From the NCBI GenBank assembly GCA_014218235.1, contig CM024764.1, forward strand, positions 69,167,184 through 69,231,183: 64,000 nucleotides of DNA, read 5' to 3'. The notes below the pieces were generated by a model. It had not been told where the DNA came from. It saw only the letters and a list, made by a program, of their open reading frames with translations, and made no database searches. This document shows, piece after piece, positions 22,140 to 33,738 of the stretch (its first letter is position 1; each line of letters begins with the position of its first letter). A program made the translations under genes and the position numbers. Source of the stretch: Colocasia esculenta. Taxonomy: Eukaryota; Streptophyta; Magnoliopsida; Alismatales; Araceae.

Positions 22140-22570
22140 GATATGTAGACGACTTCTTATTGTCTGCATATAACCTAAAACCATCTACTAAAGGTTTTGT
22201 AGATGGCTAGACCGCCGTCTAGGGAGCCGTCAACGTACATATATCGTCTACATATCATATGTAGACGGATATATAATGCCGTCAACGAAAACAACAAACA
22301 TAGACGGCTGGAGTCATCTACAAATATAAGTAGACGGCTTACCCGCGCTGTCTACATAGGGTTATGTAAATGGCGGAAAACCGTCTACTTATTTCTTAGT
22401 AGACTGCAAAAAATGCCGTCTACTAATGTTTACGTTGACGACGGAAAGCCGTCTACCTATATGTTTTTAATGATGGCTTACCAGCTATCAACATAAACTT
22501 ATGCAGATGATTTGGTAGCCATCTGCATAAATTTATGTAGATGGCCGGCTACTTATCCGTCTACATATGT
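22140..22570. repeat. Subterminal GTAGACGGC repeats of CACTA-2
   Basis: At least fifteen copies of TAGACGG or its complement CCGTCTA in direct and inverted orientation, some spaced so that two copies can pair (e.g. near 22241-22270). Distinct from the TACGG-type motif of CACTA-1. Confidence 0.72.
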
Positions 22571-22744
22571 ACTTTTTTTTAAAAATGTATTAAATATTAC
22601 ATTTACCAACTGTTAAGTACACAGTACTCGATCTAAAATAAAAATGATACCATCCATGCACACAGAAATTATCTAGAAATAAACATAAATTTCATAAACA
22701 ATTCATCCAAAAGAAATACAAAGTATGTCACAAACTATAACAAT

Positions 22745-24190
22745 CTAATCATCATCATCGTCATCATAATCATCAACAGACTCATCAGCCCCCTCATGCG
22801 CAGGAGGAGGCACATGTGATGGCTGACTAGCCATTTGTTGCATGAGGGCAAGCATCTCTGACATCTGACTGCGCATATCCTCTATCTTCTGGCGATCTTT
22901 GCTCCTCCCCTCACGTAGATCCTGCACCTAAGTGTGGTAGCCGTCTGAAGAGCTCGATCCCTCCCCTCTCCCGTACCAACTGCTGAGCATCTCAGCCTTA
23001 CCCGCGCAACGAACACGACTAGGCCTATCTCATCCCATGACAGCTATGAAGATATCCTCAGCTGAAACAGGAGCGACATCATCACTCTGGAGGTCAGTAG
23101 TCGTCATCTGAGTCATCTTCTCCTACATAAAAAATTCATTTCATTAATAAAAAAATCTTTAATTATAAACTAATTTATTAAGAATATTTTATGTAATAGA
23201 TACACTTACAAAACGTGAGCTATTTTCATCATCAACCCACCGCTGAGTACCGTCAGGGAGGTCTTTACATCTCTCCATCTTAAAAATCTCCATGTGGTTG
23301 GGCTCACGCTGATGAGTCTTCACTTGTTAAAATTATTTGTATAATTATGAAGTAAGATAAAATAGTCAGTAGAGATTATTAAAATTACATTCAGTCAAAT
23401 GAAAAACTTACAAAGTCATCTCTTAATTGATATATACTCGTTCGCCCTCGCCGATATGTCATATTCTAATGGACGCGATTCTGCCTGTTACGCTCAACGA
23501 TATCCTATTAAAAGGAAGACAATACATATATTTGATGAAATATCAAATAGAAAATCATAAATATTATATACAATTAAATCATATTATTTTACCTACTCCT
23601 CCCTTGTGTTCCATTTTTCACACATTGTCTGCCAATCTGACGGATCAGCACTAGGTGGAACAGAATTAACAACATCGACCTCAAAAGTCTTGCCCTTATA
23701 ATGCTACAAAATGATAATTACAAAGTCAACAAATTGTTCATTATCAAGATACAATTTTTTTTTTCAATCACACATTACTTTTGAAAAATCACTTACTTTC
23801 GACTTCAACATCCCACGCCAGTCTTTCTGAATGGCTGTCATATACTGTAACATCTCCTTATCCGTCTGTGGAGTCTAGTCCCATCAGTAGGTCATCTACA
23901 TATATATTACAAGTCCAATTTAAATATCTCACAAATATACAATATCCACTTTAAATATTAATCTATTTACCTCAAGATCTCAAAATATTCCATTCTTCGT
24001 CTCTTTAGGCAATTTTGAAAAACAATTCTGCCATATTTTGCAATATAGCCTGATGACAATGCCCATACGGCTTATAAAATTTGTCCCTTGCTCACCTACG
24101 CCATATCTACCGATCACTCTCACATTCCACTTATGTCCAGGCTCTATCCTTCTCTCCGTGGCACCTCGGCCTCCAGAGGGACCCCGACGA
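22745..24190 (-). pseudogene. Transposase_24-like accessory gene of CACTA-2
   Basis: Minus-strand pieces: about 24190-23965 (KWNVRVIGRYGV, LYCKIWQNCFSKLPKE); 23890-23795 (DKEMLQYMTAIQKDWRGMLK); about 23700-23600 (VPPSADPSDWQTMCEKWN), the Trp-rich Transposase_24 core; 23130-22930 (EDIFIAVMG, then CAGKAEMLSSWYGRGEG); and 22927-22745, a coiled coil ending in an Asp run. In-frame stops (after VMG and before VQDLREG) show decay. Similar in layout to the TNP1-like gene of CACTA-1 but clearly diverged. Confidence 0.62.
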
Positions 24191-25145
24191 CTGGTCCCAC
24201 GACCCCACTACAGTGTCTTTGTGTAAAGATATATACATAAAAAATATTAGATTTTATGAAACTCAAATAAATATAAATTGCAATGCTACTGAATGTGAAA
24301 ATATACCTGCTACAGAAGAAGATGCAGATGCAGCAGAAGATGCCCCATGAGTGGTAGGAACAAGGGCTTGAGCAGGAACTGAATGATGTCTAATAATAGT
24401 CTTGAGATGAAGGACCTGGCACGTCATCTATAGTCTGTGATCTTCGAACTCGTGATCCACTGAGTGAATGTATATCTGAAAAGATTGATATTAATAAACA
24501 AGGTATAATTTATAAAAAAATTTGACAACATCTCCCCTATATGATCAAGAGCATATCCCCTCCTGTAAAAAAATAATAACTGTGAACGTGCTTTTTCAAA
24601 CACTCCACAAAGAGTAATTAAAAACAAGAAAAGACTTATATGAAAAGAAATATGCGTAGGGAAAAGGAAAAGGAGTGCGATTGTGCACAAGGAGGAATGT
24701 GATCGCCAGGCACGTGAGGGTATCGAAGGAGATGGATAAAGGCATAGAGGGTACTTACCTTCACCCAATGATCGTGGGAGAGGTGATTGCGGGTTGACTT
24801 CTACTCCTTCCACCGGTCGGCCGACGAAGAAGACTTTAGTTCGACCGGTTACCTTGCAAAATGAGAAAACAAACAAACAAGTGAAAAGAGAGGTTAGACT
24901 ATGAAGTGTAGCACCAAATCAAACGAAGGAGATGAAAAACGTGATAACATGGGCGTTAACACACCTCGTGGGAGTGGTGTTAAACCCCTAAAATGTAGGT
25001 ATGGAGAAAATGAAGTGTGTGTGTGTAAAAATTGTGATGAATGCACTAAAAGCAATGAAGTAAGAAAACAAAATAAGGGGAGGGAGAAAAGATGGCGAAG
25101 TGAGAAGCCCGCTGACGGAGATGGACGGAGTGGAAGAAGCCCCCG

Positions 25146-26629
25146 TGTAACGGCCCTGGATATTTATGCCCATTAAGGCTCCATATCCAGATCCGTCTCC
25201 CGCGAACGAACCGAAGTCTCGTAAGGGATATCTCACACACGTGTCCAGTAAGAATATAAAAGACAAACCACAACAGTATAAGACACAAGAAAGTACATGT
25301 GCTCATATCTGCTCACATATTTGTACAACTGTCCCATTACATTATTACATGTCCAATTAAAAAGTACAACTACCTGGGGCATACCCCGAGGGAGCACAAG
25401 CTCACACAACACTAACAACTACACTACTGCTGGTGGTACAAGTATGCCACAACGCCACTGCAAGCCAAACACACGGCAAGTCCTGAAAGGAACTGTAGGG
25501 GAGTGAGCCTCAACAAGTCACAGGCTCAGTAAGGACCACCCAAAAATCACAACAACTAAACAGAAGAGACCTCAACCTCAAAGGGTCTCACTGGCCACAC
25601 AAATAGCAAACCACATCCTACTTACTTAAATCATAATTAATCAACACTTAACATAAACATATCAATTAACGTAAACCTCGAAAAGTAAGAGGTAACAACA
25701 TGACTAGCGCAACACTACTAGTCCGCCCAACCACTGGGAATACCTCAACCTTAAGCCTCACTGGCAAACCACTGCCCAGGCTCCAAGTTTCACAGGCAAA
25801 CCATCGCCTCGGCTACAAGCCTCACAGGCAAGCTACCCACACAGGGTAACCAAACTGGCATCAACATGCCAAATCCAGCACACATTGGAACAACAATCGG
25901 AAACGTACTCTAAATAGGGTACACAGCACGTGTGGAAGGTCACACCTCGTGACCTCCACAAAAACACCGGTTCATCGCAACACTTGAAAGGTTGGTACAC
26001 AATGTACCACAACACAAAGTCAACCCCCAAGGGTATAGGTACCTACTATCACTAGGTACCAACACTGAAACCACAAACGCAAGGGTAACAGGACTGCTAA
26101 CCAGAAGCTAGTCCGCCATACCCCAAAATCACAATACAACGGAAAGCTACCCTTACAAGGGTACATTACAGCAAGTGGAAGGTCCTACAACATGACCTCC
26201 ACGGAGCACAGCTCCACCACAACACCTAAAAAGGCTGGTACACAGTGTACCACGAGAAACAGTTACCCACTCAAGGTACATGTACCTACCACCACGAGGT
26301 ACCACCACAAAAACCACAACCATACCAGTGCCACCACAAGGCACTCCACAACGGGAAAAACCTTGACACAATTGTGCCAACGATGGGGCACACCACATGT
26401 GTCAAACTACAACCAGTGAGTCTCCACTCACAAACCACAACTACAACCATGCCAACACCAGGGCACACCTCGACGGGTAAAACCACAACCAACACACGCT
26501 ACAACCAGTAGCAAAGCACGAGTCGGAAAGTATGACGCCACCACACAGAAACGGACTACTATTTCATGATGCCAGTATCCAACCTGGACAACACAACACA
26601 AGAACTACCTCTCAGTCACGGACGAATGG
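25146..26629 (-). repeat. LTR fragment (3' part) of Tekay-like element E
   Basis: The minus strand ends in ...GGGCCGTTACA at 25146. This piece is the inverted counterpart of the right part of LTR C (about 58700-60248): the words GGTATGCCCCAGGTAGTTGTA, GAGATATCCCTTGCGA and GCATAAATA match in reverse. It is cut at 26629, where a plus-strand LTR begins. The matching LTR start and internal sequence on the same strand are at 63421-64000, so the two pieces most likely belong to one element split by the nest. Confidence 0.7.
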
Positions 26630-26827
26630 TGTAACGTAGCGCGTTTCTCGGATCTTCACGGATCGTTGATTAGCGGTAGTTTGGATTTGCGTTTATAGGT
26701 TTTGGTATGGTGCTCATGGCCAATATGGGGTCATTGGGCCCTGGTTTTGGTTTCCACGCGTTGTGTGGGGCTTAGTGGGCCAGCAGGTTAGGCCCGTAGT
26801 GCCCGTTGGTTCACTGGATGTGAACGC
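26630..26827 (+). repeat. LTR D, 5' fragment
   Basis: Begins TGTAACGTAGCGCGTTTCTC, the typical start shared by LTRs B and C, and stops at the AACGC target site (26823-26827) where element A is inserted. It continues at 61072. Confidence 0.68.
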
Positions 26828-28259
26828 TGTGGACACCCGGTTCCGGCTAATGGGTTGAACCACATTTCTTGTTATCTTAGTGAGCCCCTATTTGGTCACT
26901 CACCTTGAGCCCATCATTAGCCTTGTTTTGAGCCCATTAAACCATTAAAATGCCTTGAAATCCCGCACATTATCACCTTGAGAGAGTCCTTGGGGCATAA
27001 TAACTCTCATCTTACCATATGGTTGGCTGATAATTCTCAAATAATTCAGATTTATTGTCGCGACGCATCATGGCGCCGCGTCTCTAGTCGCGATGGTTCT
27101 GACAGCCGCGACAGCCCATGCATTGTCCATGCACGTAGGCAATACTGTCGCGTCGGCCCGCCCCGTCGCGTTTCTAGTCGCGGTCCTACGATACGCCGCG
27201 ACAGTGTCCGAGCTCTCTGGCCTCCATAACTGCCCCCTATTTATCCTCCTATGAATCTAACTTAACACTAGGGATTATCTCCACCCCTTGGGGCGAGATT
27301 CTGGCCTTAGGAACTCTCCTTTGGCATCCCTAAGGACTCTCTACTCGGTTTTAATGAGACTTTATCTCCCATTTTTTAATTTCTGAGCTTTTTCAAGGAG
27401 ATAATACCACCTTTTATCACTCCAGGTTCTATATAAACAAGGCCCCTCCTCAAGGACGAGGACAGCCTCATTTGTTACCCCGAAGGGCTGCCGAAATCCC
27501 TTCTGATCCATACTTAGTTCCGCAGCCATCCTTTTCCCTCACTTCCTTCACACCCCCTCCACTAAAACAACCCATTCCTCATCTTCGGAGTACGGGACGT
27601 GAAGAGGGCGACTCCAGCATCCTCCTGAAGCTTCCGGACGACCTTTGGAGCAGCAAACACGCCAAGGAGACGCCTCAATGGGGCTCACTCTCTCCTTCTC
27701 CCTTTCCCTTTCTCATTACATGCACTTTTATGTCATTTTTAGATAGAGCATACTTAGCACACACACACCCACGTTTTCCTACACCCAAAGGGGTTTAAAC
27801 CCCCCCCAGGTTCGTTCCCTCCATGATCACATCTTTCCTTTCTATTTTAGAGTAGATACTACCTTCAACGTGTTCTAATAGGTTTTTCTTTTGTTTGTTT
27901 TCTTGTGTGGCAGGCAATCAATCTTTCTCCACGAGGAGCTCTCATCTTCTAGCCGGCTGGAAGATGGGAAGAAGGTCTACATCCAACAACTCCCGCACAA
28001 AGAGAACACGGCGGTGGAGGACGACGCGACAAGAAACGTGACAGGCGTTAGCGACGCGTTATCAGCTTCGTCGCGGCCGCTAAGGCCGCCGCGACACCAG
28101 GTCTGCGTCCCTTTCTCTCTCCTATTCCTAGTTAAGCTAGCCATCTTTGTTTTCTGTTCATAAGGTAGCTTACTAGGTGGCGATCACATACATCATTCCA
28201 TTCCATTAGATTTAATATCCGTTAACGTATCGAGGGGAAGCACAATCCCTATGATTACA
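26828..28259 (+). repeat. 5' LTR of element A (1432 bp)
   Basis: TG...CA ends. In the 3' 819 bp I count about 23 differences from the 3' LTR copy (about 3%), mostly C/T or G/A. It contains repeated TCGCGAC/CCGCGAC words at 27055-27210 and a TATA box at 27429-27436. The short frames 27472-27798 and 27891-28163 have no known motif and are not called as genes. Confidence 0.85.
27429..27436 (+). promoter_or_regulatory. TATA box of LTR A
   Basis: TTCTATATAAACAAGG matches the plant TATA consensus. It sits about 830 bp before the LTR end, followed about 35 bp downstream by the conserved GGACGAGGA tract. The equivalent in the A-family solo LTR is TCTTTATAAGCATGG near 37733. Confidence 0.55.
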
Positions 28260-28278
28260 CCTTTTGGCGATCACGGTG
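28260..28278 (+). promoter_or_regulatory. Split primer-binding site of element A
   Basis: Directly after the 5' LTR comes CCTTTTGGCGATCACGGTG, then element B. After B, at 39147, the sequence resumes CAGTGGGACC. The TGGCGA start and the downstream CAGTGGGACC resemble the complement of a plant tRNA-Arg 3' end, the primer type known for Ogre elements, but the match is imperfect. Insertion of B has cut the site in two. Confidence 0.5.
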
Positions 28279-30568
28279 TGTAACGTCGCGTGCTTTTCGG
28301 ATCTATGCGGATCATGCGGGTAATGGTTGTGATGGCCGTTGTGAGGCCAGTGTGAGTTGGTTGTGTGGAATGTGTGGTTTGAATGTGTGGTTTGCTCAGG
28401 TGAGGTGCAGGTTTGGTCCTGAAATGAAATAGGACCTGCTGCAGTTGAGTTGGAGTTGGCGGCCAGGGGTGGTCGTTGACTTGTTGGCGTCCAGGTAAGG
28501 TGCCGTTGACTGCATGGACTAAGCGGCAGTGGATATGGACGTTTATGGTGGCGGTTGCCTTAAACGACAGAGGGGTTGACGCCAACCTGTGCAATCTGTA
28601 GGTTATAGGGTCACCCGAGGGCAGGTTTTCCACCCTGTTCTCTTTCTCCCTTGCTTGGATTTAATGTCTCTTATTTCTTTAATGCTTCTAAGAGCTGTAA
28701 AAGGATAATTGGGAGATTGTGGAACGTGTGGCGTTGTCGAATCGGACGAGGAAACGCGTGGCGTGGTGCAATTACCGTAGGAGCTCGCGGGGAGTTTGGT
28801 GAGTATCGGAGGAGTTTAAGAGGTTTAAGTGCATTCTAAGGTAGGGAACGAACCCTGTAACTCCTTAGGATCATTAAAACATGATTTAACCACAGGAATC
28901 AGCATGTTTAATGCATTTTTGGATTATGTTGCACCATGTGGGGACAATGGGTGGTTTGATGAATTTAAGTAGTAAAACACGTTATTATAGCTTAATTATA
29001 ATGTGTGGATGTTAGAGGAACTATTTCCTTACATTTTCTCGATGGCTTTGGGATCAGAATGTATCTAGGATCGGTTTAGGGTTTCTGCAGGAATAGAGGC
29101 TGAAGATCTTGGCGTCAACATCATTTGTCGCCAAGCTCATCAGCCGGGATACAGACGGCCAGATCCATTGCCGTCTACTTGCTATAAGCGGCAGTCGATG
29201 TGGCCGCTAACTTGTGTATAAGCAGAAACGACTGATTATGATATTTATCGATAATGAATTGTGCGTTGGCACCTGTGGTGCACTGAGTGCACATGGTTTC
29301 TGTATTTAGCATACAGGGTATGTAGTTAGTTACTCACTTTCGAGGCTGCGTGTTGTTCACGCGAGTTCAGTTGGGTTCACGTGTAGTGGACCATTGTTAC
29401 TTGAGGTTTACGTTAGGTTTCACATGGTGTGTGTGTGACGTGCACGTGGTTTTGTGTACGTGGCGAGTAGTACGACGCCTACCGTGGTTACCTCTCCAGT
29501 TGGGTGCCCCAGGTTCTTTGTGAGCCAGGCTGTTAGCTCGGGGCTTTGTCCTGGTACTTGTGTTGTACCGTCGAGGTCTGTGTCGTCTGACCTAGACACC
29601 CTCACTCTTGTGTTTGAGTTGCACGTCCGGTTGAGGGAAAGATGACAGTGGGACAGTGACACTTGTGTTTGTTTTTAGTCACTTGTAGCGCGCTCGTAGT
29701 TGGGGGTACGGACACCAGTAGACGTAATGGACCCCAGCTAGTCCTTTTCCAGTGCCTCACTCTAGAGAGTTCCGGGCCAGAATCTCTAGAGGTGTTAGGC
29801 ATGGGCCTGTGACCGTGTGGTCCGCAGGTGGTAGTGTTTAGTTGGTCTCCACAGTTGCTTGACCTTTTCACGTGGAGCGGCAGCTGGACTGTTCGTTCTT
29901 GGCTGTGAGACTGAGAGGTAGACCTGTGTTAGCTTGTCCGAGTCAGTTTCTGGTGTCGCAAACCAATTCACGTGGCTCGTGTTTGGCTGTCTCTACTTTA
30001 GCTTGTACACCTGTACTGGTTTGCCGTTTAATTATTATAGTTGTTTTTCGTAGTCGGCAGTCGGTGAGTACTTTTACAGCTTTCATATCCTGCTTAGCTA
30101 TTCTATAAATTGTTGGTACTGCTTATTGCTTTTATACCTGTGGTTTTGGTTTGCTTGATTTTGGGGGAGTTCCCTACTGAGCCCGTGACTAGCGAGGCTC
30201 ACCCCTACCCCCACAGGTGAGAGCGAGGAGGACGTTTCACGACCGTCGTCCAGTTCAGAGCAGCGCCGTAGCGGTGCAGGGTCGGTACCTCCAGCTGTGT
30301 AGTAGCGGCTCCAGCAATGTAGTGTAGTTAGTTGTTTATTTTCTTCAGTTGTACCTCGGGGTATGCCCCAGGCTCTTGTACTTCTTTTCAGTTTTGTGGA
30401 AATATGGCTATGTAACTTGTGAAATATATATAAAATGTGGTGTGTTCCTTTGTGTTTACACTGACTGTGGTTTGGTATCCCTTGCGAGGCTTCGACCCGT
30501 TCGCGGGAGGCGGACTCGGATCAAGTACGTTGTCGGTTTAACGGGCTTCGCCGAGGCGTTCTGTCACA
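28279..30568 (+). repeat. 5' LTR of element B (2290 bp)
   Basis: Starts TGTAACGTCGCGTGC, ends GTTCTGTCACA two bases before the primer-binding site. In the first 530 bp I count about 19 differences from the 3' LTR (about 3.6%). It contains AAATATATATAAAATG near 30420. Small frames within it (e.g. 29872-30108, 30349-30669) recur in the other LTR copies and are not genes. Confidence 0.9.
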
Positions 30569-30570
30569 GT

Positions 30571-30582
30571 TGGTATCAGAGC
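30571..30582 (+). promoter_or_regulatory. Primer-binding site of element B (tRNA-iMet)
   Basis: TGGTATCAGAGC is the exact complement of the initiator tRNA-Met 3' end used by most plant chromoviruses and begins two bases after the LTR end. Confidence 0.93.
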
Positions 30583-30723
30583 AAGGTCCGTGTTAATATA
30601 AGGGAACTAGAAAGATACATAGTCTTATTTCGGTCTTTGTACACTGCTGGTAGGGACCCTGGTTTCTGATAATTTGTTGTTTTGCTTTTTGCTTGGTGTT
30701 TTGTTTATGTAGAAATTTCTGGA

Positions 30724-31807
30724 ATGGCTGATAGAAGAGATTGGGGTGGTGGAGGAGATGATCCAGAGGAAAGTACTCAGCGTATGATTGAGAGGATTTG
30801 GGAAAGCCTCACTGATATTCGGGCAAGGATGGATCAGCAGGCGCCGGTACCACCGGTTGCAGTGCCACCTGGGGATGGAGAGACTGCACCTATTGCTCTA
30901 GTCCCGCCAAGAGTAGAGGTGCCTTTTGCAGCACCTGTGCCACCACCATCACCAGTGTTATTAGCAGAGGAACCAGTGATGCAGGTTGAAAAGTTTCTGA
31001 GATTGCAGCCACCTACTTATTCAGGAGGGCCGAATCCAGATACAGCAGAACACTGGTTTCATGAGATCGAAAGAGTCTTTGCAACTATGAGGTGTCCGAC
31101 AGCAGATAAAGTTGTGTTAACTGCTTATCAGTTGAGAGGTTTTGCATTAGAATGGTGGCGACTGAAGATGCAGACCACCTTTGCAGGCAGGACAGAAGAG
31201 GCTATTACTTGGTCGGAATTTCTTGATGTATTTAACGATACATTCTTTCCGATTCAAGTGCAGCAAGTGAAAAGAGAGCAGTTTCGGACGCTCCAGCAAG
31301 GTAACTCTTCAATTTTAGAGTACCAGATGAGGTTTATGGCGCTTAGCCGTTATGCGCCTTATGTAATTTCAGATAATAATATGATGGTTGAGTATTTTAT
31401 TAGAGGTTTGAGAGTGGAGTTGCAGGATGCAATAGTACCACTCATGTGTAAAATAGTGGAAGAAGCAGCCCAGAGAGCAGCTACATTGGAGAGGTCTATT
31501 CGGACTCGTCAGGTGGGCGAGTCAGGTTCAGGTAGTTTTCGGCTACCGCAGCAGTCAGTGGGTGCAAGTAAGGGTAAAGCACCAGCAGGACCTTCTTCAT
31601 CAGGCTTTGGTAAATGGGGCCAAAAATTGAAGCAAGTATTTAAAGGCAAAGGAAGAGGATGGGGAGGTCATCAACAATTTCAGCAAGGTCGTGGTAGGCC
31701 TGAGGTGGAGGAGTCGCAGTAGAGTACTGCCAGGCAGCCCATTACTCCACCAGGATATAGATGCTATAATTGTAATCAGCCGGGGCATTTGATCTGCAAT
31801 TGCCCCT
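30724..31807 (+). pseudogene. Gag of element B, with amber stop before the zinc knuckle
   Basis: The ATG at 30724 (MADRRDWGGGG) is the first good start after the primer site. The N-terminal part is Pro/Val-rich; the Gag core follows (LRLQPPTYSGGPNPDTAEHW, EWWRLKMQTTFAGRTEEAI, FRTLQQGNSSILEYQMRFM). A TAG at 31720-31722 stops translation, but the frame continues with a C-x2-C-x4-H-x4-C knuckle (YRCYNCNQPGHLICNC, 31759-31803) and a Gln-rich basic linker. The stop sits after CAG and could come from CAG to TAG. Gag would package the element RNA. Confidence 0.88.
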
Positions 31808-33336
31808 ATCCGAGAGAATATGGGTATGGAAGAGGTGTGCAACAGCAGCAGCAGCCTCAGCAGTTTCAGCAGCCACAGACAGGTCGTGGCAGAGGAGCAT
31901 CGCAACAGCGAGGAAGAGGCCGGGTTATGGCTATCACCCGAGCCCAGGCGGAGGCATCGAATATGATAGAAGGTACTTTACCTCTTTATGATTATTCAGC
32001 AAGAGTCTTATTTGATTCGGGTGCCTCTCATTCTTTCATTTCCGAAGAATTTCTGGATTATATAGCTCATCCTTTAGAGGAAAAGTCTTGTGAGTTAGTA
32101 GTGGAGGTTCCTTCGGGTGAGTTCCTGCTCACTTCGAGCTATATAGATGAAGCTCCTGTTATGATTGAAGGGAACCAGATGCCGGGTCGGTTATATGCCC
32201 TGCAGTTGTCAGATTATGATATTATTTTGGGTATGGATTGGCTGGAGACTTATGGAGCAATGTTAGATTGCAGAAAGAAAAGGATCAGGTTTTGTCATCG
32301 TAATGGTGTGATATTTGAATATCAAGGTATGCCTTTTTATACCTCTAAGTTTATAATTTTTGCAATTAAAGCTAGAAGGTTGATAAATGCTGGATGTATG
32401 GCTTATTTAGCCTCAGTAAGTCTGGTAGAAGCTAGTCAGTCAGTTGAAGCTGTTCCCGTGGTTAGGGAATTTACTGATGTTTTTCCTGAAGATTTGCCTG
32501 GTTTAGCTCCACATAGAGAGGTGGACTTTACCATTGAGTTGCTGCCAGGTACCATGCCGATTTCTAAAGCTCCATATCGGATGGCACCAGCAGAACTTAA
32601 AGAATTGAAAAAGCAATTAGAAGAGCTGTTGCAGAAAGGGTTTATTAGACCGAGTCATTCCCCGTGGGAAGCGCCAGTTTTATTTGTGAAAAAGAAAGAT
32701 GGAAGTTTTCGAATGTGTATTGCTTATAGGAAGTTGAATGATGTGACCATTAAGAATAAGTACCCTTTGCCAAGAATAGATGATCTGTTTGATCAGTTGC
32801 AATCGACAAAAGTTTTCTCTAAAATTGATTTGAGGTCCGAGTACCATCAATTGAGAATTAAAGAGGAGGATATAGATAAAATAGCTTTTAGAACTAGATA
32901 TGGTCACTATGAGTTTGTGGTTATGCCATTCGGGTTGACCAATGCTCCTGCAGGTTTTATGGATCTGATGAATAGAATTTTTCATCCGTATTTAGACCAA
33001 TTCATTGTGGTCTTTATTGATGATATTCTGATTTATTCAGCATCTGAAGAGGAGCATGCAGCACATTTGAGGTTTACTCTGCAGTTGTTAAGAGATAACC
33101 AGTTGTTTGCTAAATTCAATAAGTGTGAATTTTGGTTGAAAGAAATTCAGTTTCTGGGTCATGTCATCTCAGCTAAAGGAGTAGCAGTAGACCCAAGTAA
33201 AGTGGAAGCAGTGATAAGATGGGGAGTGCCTAAGACAATAACCGAGATTAGAAGTTTTCTGGGATTGGCAGGTTATTATAGGTGCTTTATTCAAGATTTT
33301 TCTAAGATTGCAGCACCTATGACTAAATTGACTTGA
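31808..33336 (+). pseudogene. Protease and reverse transcriptase of element B
   Basis: Same frame as gag. Protease: VLFDSGASHSFIS (about 32008), and IILGMDWLE. RT: MPISKAPYRMAPAELKELKK, IDLRSEYHQLRIKEEDIDK (usually RSGYHQ, here Glu), VMPFGLTNAPAGFMDLMN, and the catalytic VVFIDDILIYS (about 33007). A TGA at 33334-33336 lies in the LTxKG tract at the start of the connection, fitting an Arg CGA to TGA change. It would copy the RNA into cDNA, but the stop cuts RT from RNase H. Confidence 0.9.
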
Positions 33337-33738
33337 AAAGGTGTGCCTTTTGTGTGGTCCGGTGAATGTCAGAAAAGTTTTATGGAATTAAAGAAAAGAC
33401 TTACATCAGCACCTATATTGACATTACCGGCAGGGAGTGGTGGTTTTGTGTTGTATACTGATGCTTCAAGGAGAGGACTTGGCACAGTACTTATGCAGCA
33501 TGGCAAAGTGATAGCTTATGCATCTAGGCAATTGAAGCCGGCAGAGGAGAATTACCCCACTCATGATTTGGAATTGGCAGCAGTTGTATTTGCTTTGAAA
33601 ATGTGGAGGCATTATATGTATGGCGAGAGATTTGAGATCTTTACAGATCATAAAAGCTTGAAGTATATCTTCTCGCAGAAAGATTTAAACCTTCGCTAGC
33701 ACAGATGGATTGAATATTTAAAGGATTATGATTTCAGT
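33337..33738 (+). pseudogene. RNase H of element B
   Basis: Continues in frame: PFVWSGECQKSFMELKKRLT, VLYTDASRRGLGTVLMQHGK (Asp), YPTHDLELAAVVFALKMWRH (Glu) and FEIFTDHKSLKYIF (Asp). A TAG at 33697-33699 follows NLR, where Gln is usual (CAG to TAG). It degrades the RNA strand of the hybrid. This is a single RNase H, unlike the two in elements 1 and A. Confidence 0.88.

Larger units (their letters stand above)
22123..25145 (-). mobile_element. CACTA-2, left part, interrupted by LTR nest
   Basis: The left terminus CACTACAGAAAATGGGAG at 22123 is followed by dense TAGACGG/CCGTCTAC subterminal repeats to about 22570. A minus-strand Transposase_24-like gene (24190-22745) and a leader exon (about 24870-24760, ending GAAG|GTAAGTACC) follow. 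No TNP2 is seen before the sequence is cut at 25145 by an LTR (TGTAACGG...). The right half and right terminus should therefore lie beyond the nested retrotransposons, outside the window. Confidence 0.72.

Noticed and set aside
24424..24876. 150-codon minus-strand frame with hydrophobic stretches
   Set aside because: It starts with the leader exon of CACTA-2 and then runs through an intron past GAAG|GTAAGTACC; no motif.
26823..28264. Solo LTR interpretation of 26828-28259
   Set aside because: The immediate right flank (CCTTT) does not match AACGC. The matching AACGC is at 61067, after a second LTR copy, and a PBS-like sequence follows the LTR.
28271..28633. 120-codon minus-strand frame repeated at 35428-35796
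   Set aside because: The repetition only reflects that both are the same part of the two LTRs of B; no protein motif.
31720..31722. Programmed amber readthrough between Gag and the zinc knuckle of B
   Set aside because: The stop lies before the zinc knuckle, inside Gag, and four other stops of the same mutational type follow; decay is simpler.
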